Below are positions 1 to 12,574 of a DNA stretch of 64,000 bases, one piece after another; the first letter of the stretch is position 1; each line of letters begins with the position of its first letter. The position numbers and the translations under genes were made by a program. Location of the stretch: contig NW_026110541.1 in assembly GCF_024679095.1 (NCBI RefSeq), positions 100,001-164,000 of the forward strand, written 5' to 3'. This DNA is from Eriocheir sinensis. Its lineage: Eukaryota > Arthropoda > Malacostraca > Decapoda > Varunidae. The notes under the pieces were generated by a model. The model made no database searches and was not told where the DNA came from. It worked only from the letters and a program-made list of their open reading frames with translations.

Positions 1-1140
1 TTACTCTCTCCCAGACCTCCTGTTACTGCTCGTTCAGCAGACACGATAGCGACCTATGTCAGGAATATGCCATCAGAACTGGCCCAGAGAAGCCCTCAGC
101 GGGGAGACCCAAGGAGACTGAAACGGTATTCTTGGGGAGAAGGGAGAAGGCTGAGACGGCAGGAGGATGGAGATAAGAAAATTGAGAGGAGGAGGATAGA
201 GATAAGGAAGGAGAGGTGGAAGGAGGGAGAGAGGGATGACAGGCATATGGGATGGAGGGAAGGAGAGGAGATTGGGGGTAAAGGAACCGGACGGAGGTAA
301 AAAAATACTACAAAACTTTGAGGCTAATAAGAAAGATGATAAAGAGTCACTTGAAGAGTGCTGACAACAGCAATTACTTACAGAAGATAAAGAAGTCTCA
401 AAGAAGTTAGAAATGGTTCATCAAAGAGGTGGTAGTGGAAGAAGGGAAGGTGGAGACTAAAAGTGGTAACTGAACACATGGAGGGAAATTATTATGGCCA
501 AAGAGAAGAGGAAGGGAGGAGGAAGGAAGGCGGGGATGGGGAGGCAGGACGGTCAAGGGAATAAAAGTGTGGAGACGCGGCTGGTTAGGTGAGGCTGCAA
601 GGTATGGCGGATTACAGCCACGCCAGTCGAGGGTCAACGGCATCACCTCTGTCTACCTGGGGCCACGGCTCACACTCTTTGGGCTACCTACCTCTATTGG
701 CCTGCCTGTTATGTTGCCCGTTGTTAATAACTTGTTAATTCTGACATTATCTCGCCCACGGTTTTGTGCTGCTCCTCCGCCACTGTTCTTCCATTTATTC
801 CGAAACATCAATCTGTTTTCATTTATTTCGAAACATTTCCAGCCGTTTCTTCATTTACTGCGAAATACTTATATCTGTGCCTTCCACGACAAGTTTAGGC
901 CTATCACATTTGTCAGTGCCTAGTTTATTTGCCGCAAAGTTTGTCCACCGCGTTCACCCACTTGAAGAGAAGATAAAGCCACTTGTTCCTGAAAACAAGT
1001 TCCTTACAAGCCATGGTGAGGGTGAAGGATGCACTTAGAAAATTCCTCAACTTTGGATATAAAATTATGAAAGACTCAAAAGCTGCAATGATGCTTCTCA
1101 CTCCCCCAATGGCCGCCTGGAGGCCCAGTGCTCGACGGGG
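1..1140. other. non-coding, no gene recognised
   Basis: This stretch has short purine-rich tracts around 150-300 and 400-560. The open frames are short, overlap on both strands and show no recognisable domain or splice structure. I see nothing further in it. Confidence 0.5.
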
Positions 1141-1350
1141 TATTGCGTTCACACTGTGCCGACTCTGGGCCACGACAAGTCAGCAACTCCAGGGACACGA
1201 GGTCTTGGTGAAATGTTGACATCGAAGGGTCGCACATAGTTTTTCCGACCATATGCGGCCCTTCCACATCAACAGGTCACACCCAAGACCTCGTATACCC
1301 CGAGTAGCTGGGTTGTCGTGGCCCAGAGTCGGGACAGTGTGAACGGGGCT
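1141..1350. mobile_element. fold-back (MITE-like) element with ~68-bp inverted repeats
   Basis: The segment 1,141-1,208 is repeated in inverted orientation at 1,283-1,350. Both arms share GACTCTGGGCCACGACAA and GAGGTCTTGG in mirror order. About 74 bp lie between the arms, so the whole could fold into a long hairpin. There is no coding capacity. Small size and long terminal inverted repeats suggest a non-autonomous DNA transposon, but the superfamily is not identified and no clear target-site duplication was confirmed. Confidence 0.6.
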
Positions 1351-2540
1351 TAAGCGTGTGCAGCGATAGAAGGAGGATCTATAATCGGGTTATCTCTATT
1401 TCTATCCCGGCAAAACAGACGAGAGTTTAGGGCACGGTTGTAAGGTTACTAAAGGGTAAGGCAAGAACATGAAGGGCGGGGAACAGCGGCATGGTATATT
1501 GAGGAAGGCGGAAGTCATGGTTGCCGGCTGTATTGTGGTGTTCGCTGCACCGTCCGGCTCCACCCACACGGAAGAAAAGTTATCTCATTAGGTCGATACT
1601 CAACACATGCAGGATGCGACGGCTTGGTACAGTGTCGCGGGGGAAGCAAATGACCAATGATCACGGGGTGGCTGCTGACCTTGAAAAATAGGAGTGATAT
1701 TGGCAGGCGTCTTTAATTATAAAGAAGGAAACTGGTAACACCTAGAAGCTGGAGGAAGGAATAAGGAATCTTGGGATGTTCAGATTTGCAATGGATAGCC
1801 CGCTGACTCAACATATAAAAGTTAATATGTAAGGAAGAACACTCGGTAAACCCCCAATATTGGACCCCAGAGGAATTCCTAACATGTAAGATAAATAAGC
1901 CCCCTGAGGACAAGTGATCGCCGGATGATTGAAATGTAAGTGGTCTTGGGACGTGCACTGGGAGGTGACGAGGCCCACGACAGGTACACTTACAGCAAGC
2001 CAAATTATGCGGATTCTAAAAAAAATTGGGAATGAGAATTATAAAGTAGTTGAAGTAAGAGTAAAAAGCCTTGTGCGCAGGTAATAGGCGGCTTATGTGC
2101 ACACCCTCAACGAAAGTGAGAAGATACCAGCCTTGGAACTCAGATCCATTAAAGAAAAAGTGAATTTCCGCAAATGCAAGAAAGAATTTGATAGCAAGGA
2201 AAAAAGCTTGAAACAAATGGAAGCAGAAAATAAGTGGCGACGCTCTTAGTAGTGTAAACGAAGAGAGACCGGTGAATGGTTCTGCAGGACATCCTTCCTG
2301 TCACTTTTTTCAGCTGAAGTAAAAGGAATCGCTATTGAATCGCGCGCGCCATCTCAAGCATTTTTGAGGTAAAGGACAGGTAAAATTTTTGGGGTATGAT
2401 ACCTGAGCGTTGAGTTGGTACTCATCTGTCACCTCTGCCCTCGTGTGGTCGGTAGTAACCAATTACCCCTGAACACGGGGCAGCGTGACATCCAGGTAAC
2501 TACAGGTTTCGTGGACTACCCATTAATTAACTGGCCCGAA
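1351..2540. other. non-coding, no gene recognised
   Basis: Only short open frames without domain similarity are present. There is no tandem repeat and no splice-bounded coding segment that I can support. Confidence 0.45.
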
Positions 2541-2544
2541 TTGG

Positions 2545-2620
2545 CGGATGAAAAGTGAGTGGGCTACGCCCCGACTGTCCCAAGCCAGGTTCAAACCTGG
2601 ACCTGCAGATTTGTAGCTTC
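2545..2620. other. tRNA-like T-arm / pol III B-box motif, possible SINE relic
   Basis: Positions 2,585-2,600 form a perfect 5-bp stem with a GGTTCAAACC core, the classic tRNA T-arm and pol III B-box shape. I cannot fold a complete cloverleaf around it on either strand, so a degraded tRNA-derived SINE is more likely than a functional tRNA. It could also be a chance short palindrome. Confidence 0.25.
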
Positions 2621-3861
2621 ACCGTGAGGAAGTTACACTTAAGAAAAATTAAAATAGAGACGGCAAGTACCTTTGTATGTTACATCAGACATCTGAAAAT
2701 GTCAGTGTAAGTCATCTAGGGTCAGCTGTCAGCAAAACAAGTGGCTGTGGCCTAGTATAAGTATAGGAGTTTGCCATTTGCTTTTTATTCCCTCAACGTG
2801 GCGACCATACATACTTTTCTTACATCACCTAGTAAGCCTTTCCTGTTCTTAATTCACTCCCTCATCCCGCCGTCTGAGGAGAGAGAACCAGGCAGGCGGC
2901 AGCGGACTGGTGTGGGTTGACCTGAGAGGTATGCCGGGCGTCAGGGAGGCTTGGCGGCAGAAACTAACGACGGAGGCGACGCAACAGGTAGCGCAGGAGG
3001 CAACAGCTGGCTCGGGGCGCAACAGGCGGCCACCAAGGAATGCCAAGATGATGTGAAGACCCTGAGGTCAGTAATTTCCCTGATGAGAGTGTCGGCAGCA
3101 AGACTTTATTCTGGACTATTACCTTTACTTACGGCCCCGGACATTCGTGGTCATCCGGTGGTAGCTTAGGAGAGCGATATGAGCAGCTTGGTGCGCACTG
3201 GATTTGCACAGAGACGAAATTACACTGACATAAACTCTACGACTATTCCGTACGCATATTTTGCATAGCCTGTCCTGGGTGTTTGCGATGTGTCGTTAGC
3301 AACGCGGCGGGCGTCCTGCTCCTGTCCTTAAAGGCTTTTCGACTGTCATGTAATTTTGAGGTCCGTCATTACGCATCGTCCAAACCTCTGCAAAGTCATA
3401 TTAGTCTGCGGTTTATTTATATGTCGCCAACTTACAAGCATCGAGGTTATAGGTATTTGAACGAGGATGGTTTACGGCAGACCAGCACGGCCCGCAGCGA
3501 CAGACAGTAGCCCATCATAAGAAAATTGACCTCGATCACTGTGTTTAAGCTTCCCATTATTTGGAGAAGAGATCAAAGACAAGCCTCGAGCACCTGAGCG
3601 CCACTCCGGCCAGGTGAGCCACGCGACGACCCTTGGGCAGGTTGCTCCTCTTAAGGCTGATAAGGGAAGAGGAGCCCCGCCATCACAGCCACCGCCGCCG
3701 CCGTCACCGCCTCCCGAAGATAATGGAAATTGATAACTGCCTCCCTAGTAGGCAAGGCATGCTTCACCTGTCGCCGGGTAGCCAAACACATGCCAACCCG
3801 ATATGATTTTGGTGCGTACCTCCCGTATCCCGGCTTTATATAAAACGCGTAACGACGATAA

Positions 3862-3864
<3 letters not shown>
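2621..3864. other. non-coding, no gene recognised
   Basis: The stretch contains a GC-richer part (about 2,870-3,080 and 3,590-3,740) and several short open frames. None shows a recognisable domain. A segment ending near 3,063 resembles an exon end, but no acceptor supports it. Confidence 0.4.

Positions 3865-3919
<55 letters not shown>
3865..3919. repeat. (CT)n microsatellite
   Basis: About 27 uninterrupted CT units are visible. Confidence 0.97.
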
Positions 3920-3920
<1 letters not shown>

Positions 3921-4489
3921 ACGTATTTAAGTTTCCGTTGTTCGTTTCTGCAGTTGTTTATATTTTCTTGCTTTGTTTGTTTGTTTTTAGTGGTCCTCGC
4001 ATTTGTTTTCCATTCGTGTTTCCGTTTCCTCGCTCATTTCGTTCACTTTATTTCCGCTTCCTTGGTGATTGCCTGAGTCAGATTGTTTTTTGTTTTTTTA
4101 TGTTTGTTGCCTATAGCCCTGGTAGGATCAATCGGAATCCTCTTCAACGACCTCCCACCCCCCCACCTCAGCCCTTTATAATCATTTTTTTCTTTTAGTG
4201 GCTCAGGCGAACGAGGAGAGTTTACTTATAGCGGCTGCCGTGATGCATGACTCTTCGCGCCTCGTGTCTTCGCCCTGTTTTGCGCCGTTTGGGAGGAGGA
4301 CGAGTGTGTTACGCCGCCGCCACCACGTTACTTTACTGCCGTCCATTTGTCTCCGTTTGTCGCGCGTCTGGTGGCAGTTGTTTCCGTGCCCTAAGTGTTT
4401 CCATCTATCTGTGTGTCTCTCGCTGCAGGGAACGAACTTTTCTGTCGTGCCGGGGGGGTGGGGGATGGGGGAAGGGATGAATGGGGGTG

Positions 4490-4714
<225 letters not shown>

Positions 4715-5166
4715 CGGTTTATTAAGTGATTGCAGCTGTGAAGCTGAAAATATACATGTTAAAAATACAATATTGAAATAAAATAGAAAAAAAAGGACAA
4801 TGTGGGAGGTGGGGGGAGGTGAGGTGGTGGAATGCAGTGCGTTAGTGCTGAAGGAGGCGGTGTGGTATTCCGGGTGACGGGTCAGGTGTTTAAGCCCCAG
4901 GCGGCGGATGCTCAAACGGTCGTATCTCAACATTTGGTCCTAAATCCGCCATTGTGGTCGCAAGTGCTGCCCCGTGCGATGTTCAAAAAACGTCCTAGAC
5001 GCCATCTTGTGACGTCAGGTCGCCCCTCAGCCTGACTGCTCGGGAGCGGGGCTAGATCCGACCAGTTTCCGTCCTAGCCCGTCGCCATTAAAGGAGTGTT
5101 TCCGCCTCATCCACATCTCCACCTCTATACACAATATAAGGTACGTGTTTGCACTTCTACTTAGGT

Positions 5167-5625
5167 ATAGCTTTACATTAAGGTGGCAAGAGTCACAGGA
5201 ACGCCTTTTACGCATGATGTGTGGGTTAGTTGTGGAGATTTAAGTGTAGCCGTTTTAGGCAGTGGCTTGGTTGGCATACATCAATATTTTTTAATCTCAT
5301 GAAGCTCTTATAGCCTCCATACATGTGTACAGCTTTATTTCAACGTGGCAAGGTTCACAGGAACGTCTTTCACGCATGATGTGTGCGTTAGTTGTGGAGA
5401 TTTAGGTGTAGCCAATAAGGCTTTGGCTCGGGTGGCTTGGATTAATATTTCTTATCCCATGAAGCTGTAATTGCCTCCATACATGTGTATAGCTTTATTT
5501 CAACGTGGCATGGGTCACATAAATGTCACTCATGCATGGTTTGTGCATTAGTTGTGGAGATTTAGGTGTAGCCAAGAAGGCTTTGGCTCGGGGAGCTGTA
5601 CTCATATTTTTTAAACATGTTTCTT
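5167..5625. repeat. ~165-175 bp tandem repeat, three copies, upstream of Harbinger remnant
   Basis: The three copies begin near 5,167, 5,330 and 5,500. Each carries CACAGGAACGYC-like text, GTTAGTTGTGGAGATTTA and a closing CATACATGTGTA block. They are diverged by several substitutions. A smaller duplication of about 47 bp (AAGGGCCATTTAATTAG, twice) follows at 5,690-5,790. Both lie directly before the transposase remnant and may be subterminal repeats of that element, which is inference. Confidence 0.8.
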
Positions 5626-5847
5626 TCTTTATTATTATTGTTATTTGCTTTACATCCTCAATTTATTTTTAGATAACAGCATCATAGATATTTCTTTTCC
5701 TTTTAAGGGCCATTTAATTAGCTTACCGTAACATTGATATTTCTTTACCTTTTAAGGGCCATTTAATTAGGTTACAATTATGTGTCTTAAATAATTACCG
5801 TATGTTCTAGTCCTGTCTAGTAATGTAGTTATTTCTGTGTTTCACAG

Positions 5848-6524
5848 ATGGAGCTTGTTGCGGCATACATTTTCAATCGCAGACTGTGCAGGGAAAGGAG
5901 ATATCGGGACCCACTCAACCCACTACATGTCAGTGATGAACACCTGTTGCAGGTGTATAGATTTCCCCGTCAGGAAATCATCAGGCTCTGTGATGAGTTT
6001 CGCCCCCACCTGGAAAGGCGAACCAGGAGGGCACACGCACTCCCAACACACACCCAGGTTCTGGCTACACTAAGGTTTTTTGCGAGTGGCAGCTTTCAAG
6101 GTGTTATTGGAAACTGTGTTGGAAATGGCCAATCAAGGGCCATTGATAAAGTAACTCGGGTACTTTGTGAAAAGGCCAGTCATGAGATAAAGATGTCAAC
6201 CACAGCAATAGATATTTATAGAATTTTTAAGATAGTTTTCATGCATTTCATAATGATAAATAATGCATTAATGAATTTTCAACTTCACAGGAGACACTGC
6301 GTATCCTCTGGAGCCATTCCTGATGACCCCAGTTGCACGGCCGACAACACCTGGGGAGGAGCGCTACAACAAGTCATCACAGGACAAGATGCGTTGTCGA
6401 ACGGACCTTTGGGATCCTCAAGTCAAGGTGCAGGTGCCTACATAAGTCAGGAGGAAGTTTGCAGTATGACCCCAAGAAGACTATGAAGATTGCGACTTCT
6501 TGTATGCTCCTGCACAACTACTGA
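5848..6524 (+). pseudogene. PIF/Harbinger (HARBI1-like) transposase remnant, catalytic core deleted
   Basis: The N-terminal 110 or so residues read like HARBI1-like transposases, with RYRDPLNPLH, a RFPR motif followed by a long helix, and TLRFFASGSFQ. The recognisable C-terminal part restarts at about 6,290 with YPLEPFLMTPV, continues to ERYNKS, then shifts frame into VERTFGILKSR and ends LLHNY followed by a TGA at 6,522. Between about 6,195 and 6,290 there is only about 95 bp of AT-rich sequence where the family has most of its DDE nuclease core. The two upstream catalytic aspartates are therefore absent and only the distal glutamate region (VERTFG) remains. One frameshift near 6,375 adds to the damage. 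Family members are usually about 350-400 residues. This cannot encode an active transposase. A spliced host-domesticated version is unlikely because the core is not found nearby. Terminal inverted repeats were not located. Confidence 0.85.
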
Positions 6525-6804
6525 GTGGATCGCTGCAGAAGAAGTAACAGTTCAGCCTGTGAGAAACAACAGACTGATTCCTGGTCAAGTTGTCAGGCAG
6601 GAATTTATTAGAAACTTCTTTTCCTGAGTATAGGTAGGCATATATGTAGACCTTGCAGTTAGTAATAGATTACTTTCAAATGTGAATGTGCATAAGAACA
6701 AAACAAGAAGTCATAATGGCCACATGTTCGGCATTCTTGATCATAATTTATATGGCGATTATTATTAATATATAATTAATATCAGCTTACACCTGCAGAT
6801 TGCA

Positions 6805-6975
6805 TATGGTGCACCGGTGGCCGAGTGGTCAGCGTGTGTACGTGGTGATCCAGAGGACTCTACTCCCACCGCAAGACGCTGAGAGTTTTCAACCATTGAC
6901 AAGTGGTGGAGGGTTACCAACATGCTGCCCAGCAGATCTTCAGTCAACCCTAACTTCAGCGTCTTTGTTCAAGAG
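6805..6975 (+). mobile_element. tRNA-derived SINE copy (degenerate)
   Basis: The start at about 6,808 carries a tRNA-like A box (GGTGGCCGAGTGGTC). It is followed at the expected distance by a poor B box, then a body ending with an ACATGCTGCCCAGCAGA block. That block resembles the segment at 52,056 of the better SINE copy. No polymerase III terminator or target-site duplication is evident. Confidence 0.5.
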
Positions 6976-9200
6976 GGGCACCACCTCCACACCACTCATT
7001 CTTATCACCTAGTTTGATACCCTACTTGTCCATCTCACATGCCCCATGTATCTCAGCATTCTGCACTCTTGGCTCCATGTCATCCTCTCCAACTTGTTGG
7101 TTCGTATAGCATAACCGGCCTCACATACATAGAAGTGTTCAATATACCTAGGCTATAATATTATATTTAAGGACTCTTATACGAGGTATCGCCCCAGACA
7201 GAGGTGTCGAAGTAAGTCTGTCTGATGGTAGGCTGGCTGACTGCTGTCGGGACCCAAGCCAGCATGCCCTGGGGGTTGTGTGCGGGAGGAGGAAAGAGGG
7301 AAAAGGACAAATGGTGTGTGTGTCATTATCAGGGGTAACCACGGTGGAGTGCAAACACTCAGTAGTTGTAGTCAAGGCTTAATTAAGTTGATGAGTGGTG
7401 TTAGACTGAATGAGCAGGTTTTTTACCACATGTTAGTGGGAACACTTGATAGGTTTTGTTTGTGTGTTGGTGCTACTTGTTTCTTGTGTTTACATGTTAG
7501 TTTATAATTAGACTGAGTTCTAAGTGTTATGAGCGACAATTTAGTCTTGTATGGCTGAATCCTGTCCCTTGACCCTTAATTCATCATCAGAATCTTTAAA
7601 CAAATATATTTACCTTAAGTAATATTCTTCAAGTCACGCTGCCCATATTATTTGGCAGATGATAACCCTGTATGCGATAACGGTGCCTTATAAGACTTCG
7701 TAAATAAACTACTAATTTTACTCTCTGGTTTAAGTGATCAACAATTAATTCTACTTTGAGGTATAATTAACCAACATTATTAAGGAGTGCCCATGCCAGG
7801 CACGACATTAAGAATATTTTTCTGTTGACCAGCAGACTTACTATAGTCAAACCATTTCAAAATGTCTGTTGAGGCAGTGGCTTCTGCAGGTCCTTTCCTC
7901 CCTTCTGCTTTGCCACACAGTTCCAATTACCTATTTCCTCTGTTTCCTGTCCCCTCTTTCACAAACTGGGCACCTGTAATGCACCCCTACTTGATTTACA
8001 TTTCTCAGCCCTGAGCATCTCTTTGTGGCACCACTTAACACTCCCTGTGCACAGGGCAGAGTTAGTAGCCATTTCTCTTCCACACCAACTACCTTCCTGT
8101 ATATATGATTTCTCAGTAATTACTTATTTGTTGTGCTGTATTAGCTGTTACGTGCTACATCAAGCTGTAATATCTACCCAAGCTGCGGGTTAATTCAATA
8201 AAAAAAAAAGTGAATGACTAAGTCATGTGTTATTATTCCCAAGCTCCATTGGCAATGGCGAGTACACATTATATAACTGAAGCATATTACGCATTCATTG
8301 AACACAATTAAAACTAACTACCCTAATCAAATTAAATCTAACCTAACCTGATCTGACCTAATTGAACTAAATATAAGGTAACCTGGCCTTAATGCCTGCT
8401 CCCAAAATTAAATAAATGGAAATAAATATGATATCAATTTGCAAAATATACCTGAGGAACAAAAAGAGAAAGAATGACAAGAATTGAACAATGAAACAAG
8501 AATTGTTGGCTTCAAGATGACCTCAACTGACTAAGAATGACAATTAAAATCTACGCAATGTGACAGGTCAGAATTGAGTCTTGAAAATGATTTCTGATGA
8601 TGAAGGATGACATGATCTACTGAATGACAACAATTGCCTGCTTTGAAAATTACCTCAGCTGAAATAATATTGCATGCATTTAACCTTTTTACATCCCTCT
8701 CCAACATCCTATTCCATTCGGTCACAACTGTTACCATAATCCCCTTTTCTCTCTTATATACATCATTCAAGTAGCATGTGCTCAATCATATCGTCACCCC
8801 CCATTTCACCCATACATGAATGTCACACCTTTCTTCCCCCCATCAGGCACCCGTGCTCACACCTGCCTCTCCCTTGTCCATCGCCTCTTGCCTCTCCTGA
8901 GCACTGTCAAACCTCTTCCTTAGCTCCCTCATCTCACTCCTCAATGCACGTATTATGCATTCCTGAGCCTCTAACTTCCTCTCGTACCCACACATAGCAT
9001 ACGTTGTTCACCTCTAACCCACACCTCTTTGCCGCGCCTGACAACTGCCCCAGTTCTAAAATCTTGACCGTCGTTATTTCCTGCACGGCAACCTCCTCTC
9101 CGGCCAATATTCACTAGTCTTCCCCATCTTAGCTTGGCTGTACGGACTTGAGGAAATACTGACTCGCGGTAGTTTTCGTCTCTGGCGCCGTTTTTTTGCA
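6976..9200. other. non-coding, no gene recognised
   Basis: This is AT-rich sequence with short open frames only. A run at 8,198-8,209 (AATAAAAAAAAAA-like) could be the A-tail of an old retroposed copy, but no source sequence is recognised upstream. CCTAACCTAACC-type text at about 8,335 is a short telomere-like run. Confidence 0.4.
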
Positions 9201-9204
9201 ATAA

Positions 9205-9480
9205 CCTTCCTTGATCCTGATTGGCTGTCTTTTTTGTTTCACTGATTTCCATTGGTTGCATCCACTTCAGCTGGTGAGCTGCCCGCCCTCTACCGCCTCA
9301 CTCGTGAACCATAGGGCTGACCCTTAGCACGCCGCGGCGACCGCGCTGTGCATCGCTGCGGAGGACGGTCCTAGCGCGGAGCAAACTTGCGACGCGACCC
9401 GTGACTTACAACCGTCTCCGGGGATAAGTTACCACCACCTTTGAGCATCCGGCGCCAGGTCGACCCCAAGTCAAAAAAGG
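9205..9480. promoter_or_regulatory. possible GC-rich promoter-like region with two inverted CCAAT boxes
   Basis: Two ATTGG motifs (about 9,220 and 9,251, i.e. CCAAT on the minus strand) lie about 30 bp apart. They sit next to a CpG-rich stretch at 9,300-9,480 that stands out from the AT-rich surroundings. No TATA box, initiator or adjoining first exon can be shown, so this is a weak suggestion from composition and motif spacing. Confidence 0.2.
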
Positions 9481-10041
9481 GTCAGGTCGCAGTTGATGGC
9501 AGGGGTGCAGGTAGAAGCGGTGTCGGCCGTCACTCAGCTAAGTGATGACCTGCTAATCTCTCCAGCCGGTGAGACAAGATAGGAAGAGGTGGACCGAGAA
9601 GCGGTAGGCGTGGGAACATCAAAACGTCTGCACTGCCCCATGCCACTTGCCCTTGCCACTTGCCCCAACCATGACTCCACCTGAGTGACGGGCCTCAACA
9701 CTGCACTGCACCTGAACCGAATTCTCCCAGCAGCATGATGGTCGGGCTGGTGTACCTGGGGACACCTTGGTGCCGGCGTCGGCTGGATAGTTAGGCGGCG
9801 TCGACGTCACACTGGACATTTCTACTCTTCATTGTCTTCACGCCACCACAAACGCACTGCACTCACTTTCTCTCACCATGATTAAGCTCGATGTCACAAA
9901 AGTTTCTTACAGTGTTGGGTTATTGATGAAAAGGGAGAGAGGGATGGAGGGGAAGGGGAGAGGCCAACAGGCTGGCCCCAGGCTGCTCCTTACGGAGCGC
10001 CGTGACCCATGTCTGACCTCGGTCAGGTCTGGGCCACAAGT

Positions 10042-10042
<1 letters not shown>
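9481..10042. other. non-coding, no gene recognised
   Basis: Moderately GC-rich sequence without a domain or splice-bounded frame. Confidence 0.4.
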
Positions 10043-10290
<248 letters not shown>

Positions 10291-10322
10291 AGGACCCCCC
10301 CGGGTAGATATGCGATCACCGT

Positions 10323-11030
10323 CGATGCGTCAGGTTCCAATGCCCGGAGCTGAAAAAAAAAAATGGTTCCCTTCCAAACTATAAAATACAAACCGAATTT
10401 AGAAGTAGAGTGAAAGTACATAGATCAATCAGTCGTAATTTGGGTACTCGCATACAGTATTAAGAATTTACACATTCCTTTAAAAGAGCTGTTTGTCTGT
10501 CTAATTACCAATATTCTGTGTGTGTGTCTGTGTGTGTGTGTGTGTCTAATTACCAATAGTTTATCATCGACCCTCCATCTCCTCCAACTCCTTGAACGGG
10601 TACATCCTATGGCCGCCAGATCTTTACTCAGGACAAACACTCAAGGGCCTCACCGCCGCCGCCGCCACACCCAACCACCTCCAGCCCACGTACGTCCCAC
10701 CGCCTAAGCATCGCCCCCTCAAGCCTATCATTGCCCTGTCCACCCAACCACCTTCAGCCCATGTAATTACCGCCGTCTTCAACTCTGCCCTGTCCAGCCT
10801 GGTGCTCTCCAAAACCCTTTCCTTCGTTAACTTAATTGCCTCGTATCTCTCGAATTTTTGTTTTCTCCTACGACCACTCTAGTTGTATCCTGCCAAGGCT
10901 TATCCATATACAGTTATTCTTATCAAACTATCTCAACCCACAAACGTGTCCACTGAATTGTTGCATACTAATCCTCCGACGTCTCAGATCCACTTTCACA
11001 ATCCCCAGACAATAAGGTAGACCATGTATC
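10323..11030. other. non-coding, no gene recognised
   Basis: A short interrupted GT run is at 10,518-10,545. The rest has short frames with no domain similarity. Confidence 0.4.
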
Positions 11031-12085
11031 CTTTTTTTTTCAACAACAAAGGAGATGGCTCAAGGGCAACAAAAGAGTGTAGCAAAGAAGCCCGCTACTC
11101 ACCGCTCCCACAACAGACAAAGGTATAGAGTGGCCAAAAGAGAGGTCAGTTTCGGGTGGAGAGGTGTCTTGATAAACTCTTCTTGAAAGAGGTTCATAGG
11201 CAGGGGGATATGCAGATGAAGAAAGACTGTTCCAGAGTTTACCAGTGTAAGGGATGAAAGAGTGAAGATTCTGGTTAACTCTTGCGTGCAGAAGGAATTT
11301 GGACAGTATAGGGATGAGCTAGAGTAGAAAGTCGAGTGAAGCGGGGCCGCGGGAGGGGGGGAGGAATGCAGTTAGCAAGTTCAGAAGAGCAGTCAGCATG
11401 AAAATATTGATAGAAGATAGAAAGAGAGGCAACATGGCGGCGGAATTTAAGAGGTAGAAGACTATCGGTAAGAGGAAGGGAGATGATGAGACGAAGAGCC
11501 GTTAACTCAACTCTGTCCAAGAGAGCTGTGTGAGTGGAGCCCCCATACACTTGAGATGCATACTCCATGCGAGGGCGGACAAGCCCCTGTATATGGACAG
11601 TAAGAATTAAGGACAGACCGAGGATTTTTGGTGTAGGAGAAGGTGACAGCTGAGTGTTGTCGAAGAATAGGGGATAGGTGTTTGGAAGATTGTGTCGAGT
11701 TGATAGGTGAAGAAATTTTGAGGCGTTGAAGAACACCAGGTTCGTCTTGCCCCAATCATAAATGATAGTAAGGTCTGAGGTTAAGGGTTCAGCAGCCTCC
11801 AACCTGGAATCATATAGTTCCTGTTGGGTTGGTCTTCTATCAAAAGAAATTGAGTAATGCAGAGTAGAGTCATCGGCGTAAGAATGGATAGGATAGTTCG
11901 TTTAGGAAAGGTCATCAATGAACAACAGAAAGAGAGTGGGAGATAGGACAGAGACTTGAGGGACACCACTGTTGACAGGTTTAGGGGAAGACCAGTGACC
12001 GCCTACTACAGCAATGATAGATCACTCAGAGAAAAAAAATTGAGATAGAAACCGTAGGAGGGTAGTTTGAGAAGCAAAGATTTGT
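11031..12085 (-). pseudogene. Jockey-like non-LTR retrotransposon, 3' part of RT plus 3' UTR
   Basis: Read on the minus strand, the frame contains a reverse transcriptase stretch with the catalytic box HSYADDSTLHYS near 11,855-11,890. It is followed by the conserved C-terminal block [25 protein letters not shown] and YFHADCSSELANC. The end is marked by an A-run at about 11,031-11,040. Several stops and frameshifts interrupt it, for example between the FADD-type box and the thumb, and after PSARKS at about 11,275. Only the 3' third is present, as expected for 5'-truncated LINE insertions. Two more copies of this family lie at 28,735 and 55,699-56,486. It is not functional. Confidence 0.85.
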
Positions 12086-12535
12086 GCTTTTAATATAATA
12101 AACAAATATATATGCGAGGGAGACGTCTGGTGTGTAGCTCAAGGTCAATGGATGTCTCTTAGTCTTGTTATGCGATGTTGCCTATCCCCATTAATTAGTT
12201 TTCTAAATTAAAAGGAAATGACAAACACGATAATTATACATATTGCGATCTATGGGTGAATGGAGAAGAAAGAGGAAGAGAAAGCCAAGGAAGAGGAAGG
12301 GAGTTAAGACATAAGAGGTGGCGGCAGTCAGGAAGGTCAAAAATTAAACAGAACGAGTTGAAAAAAAAAATGTTAGTTGAACAAACGACCAGTTGAATAT
12401 GCCGATGGGAAGAAAAAGAACGAAACAGGAAAAAAGGAAAATAAATATATATAAAAGAGAAGGAAGAAATTAAATTGTGGAACGCGAAGAGGAAAAAACG
12501 GGGAACTGACAGATAAAAGCTCAGTATGGAGGGAC

Positions 12536-12574
<39 letters not shown>

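Noticed and set aside
2545..2620. tRNA gene
   Set aside because: Only a T-arm-like stem is present. No acceptor, D-arm or anticodon arm can be folded around it.
2870..3090. possible exon ending at GTCAGT near 3,063
   Set aside because: The donor is poor, no acceptor was found, and competing frames are equally open.
4090..4125. further SINE tail fragment (T-run then TTGCCTATAGCCCTGGTAGG)
   Set aside because: Similarity to the SINE 3' module covers only about 30 bases, too short to list as an element.
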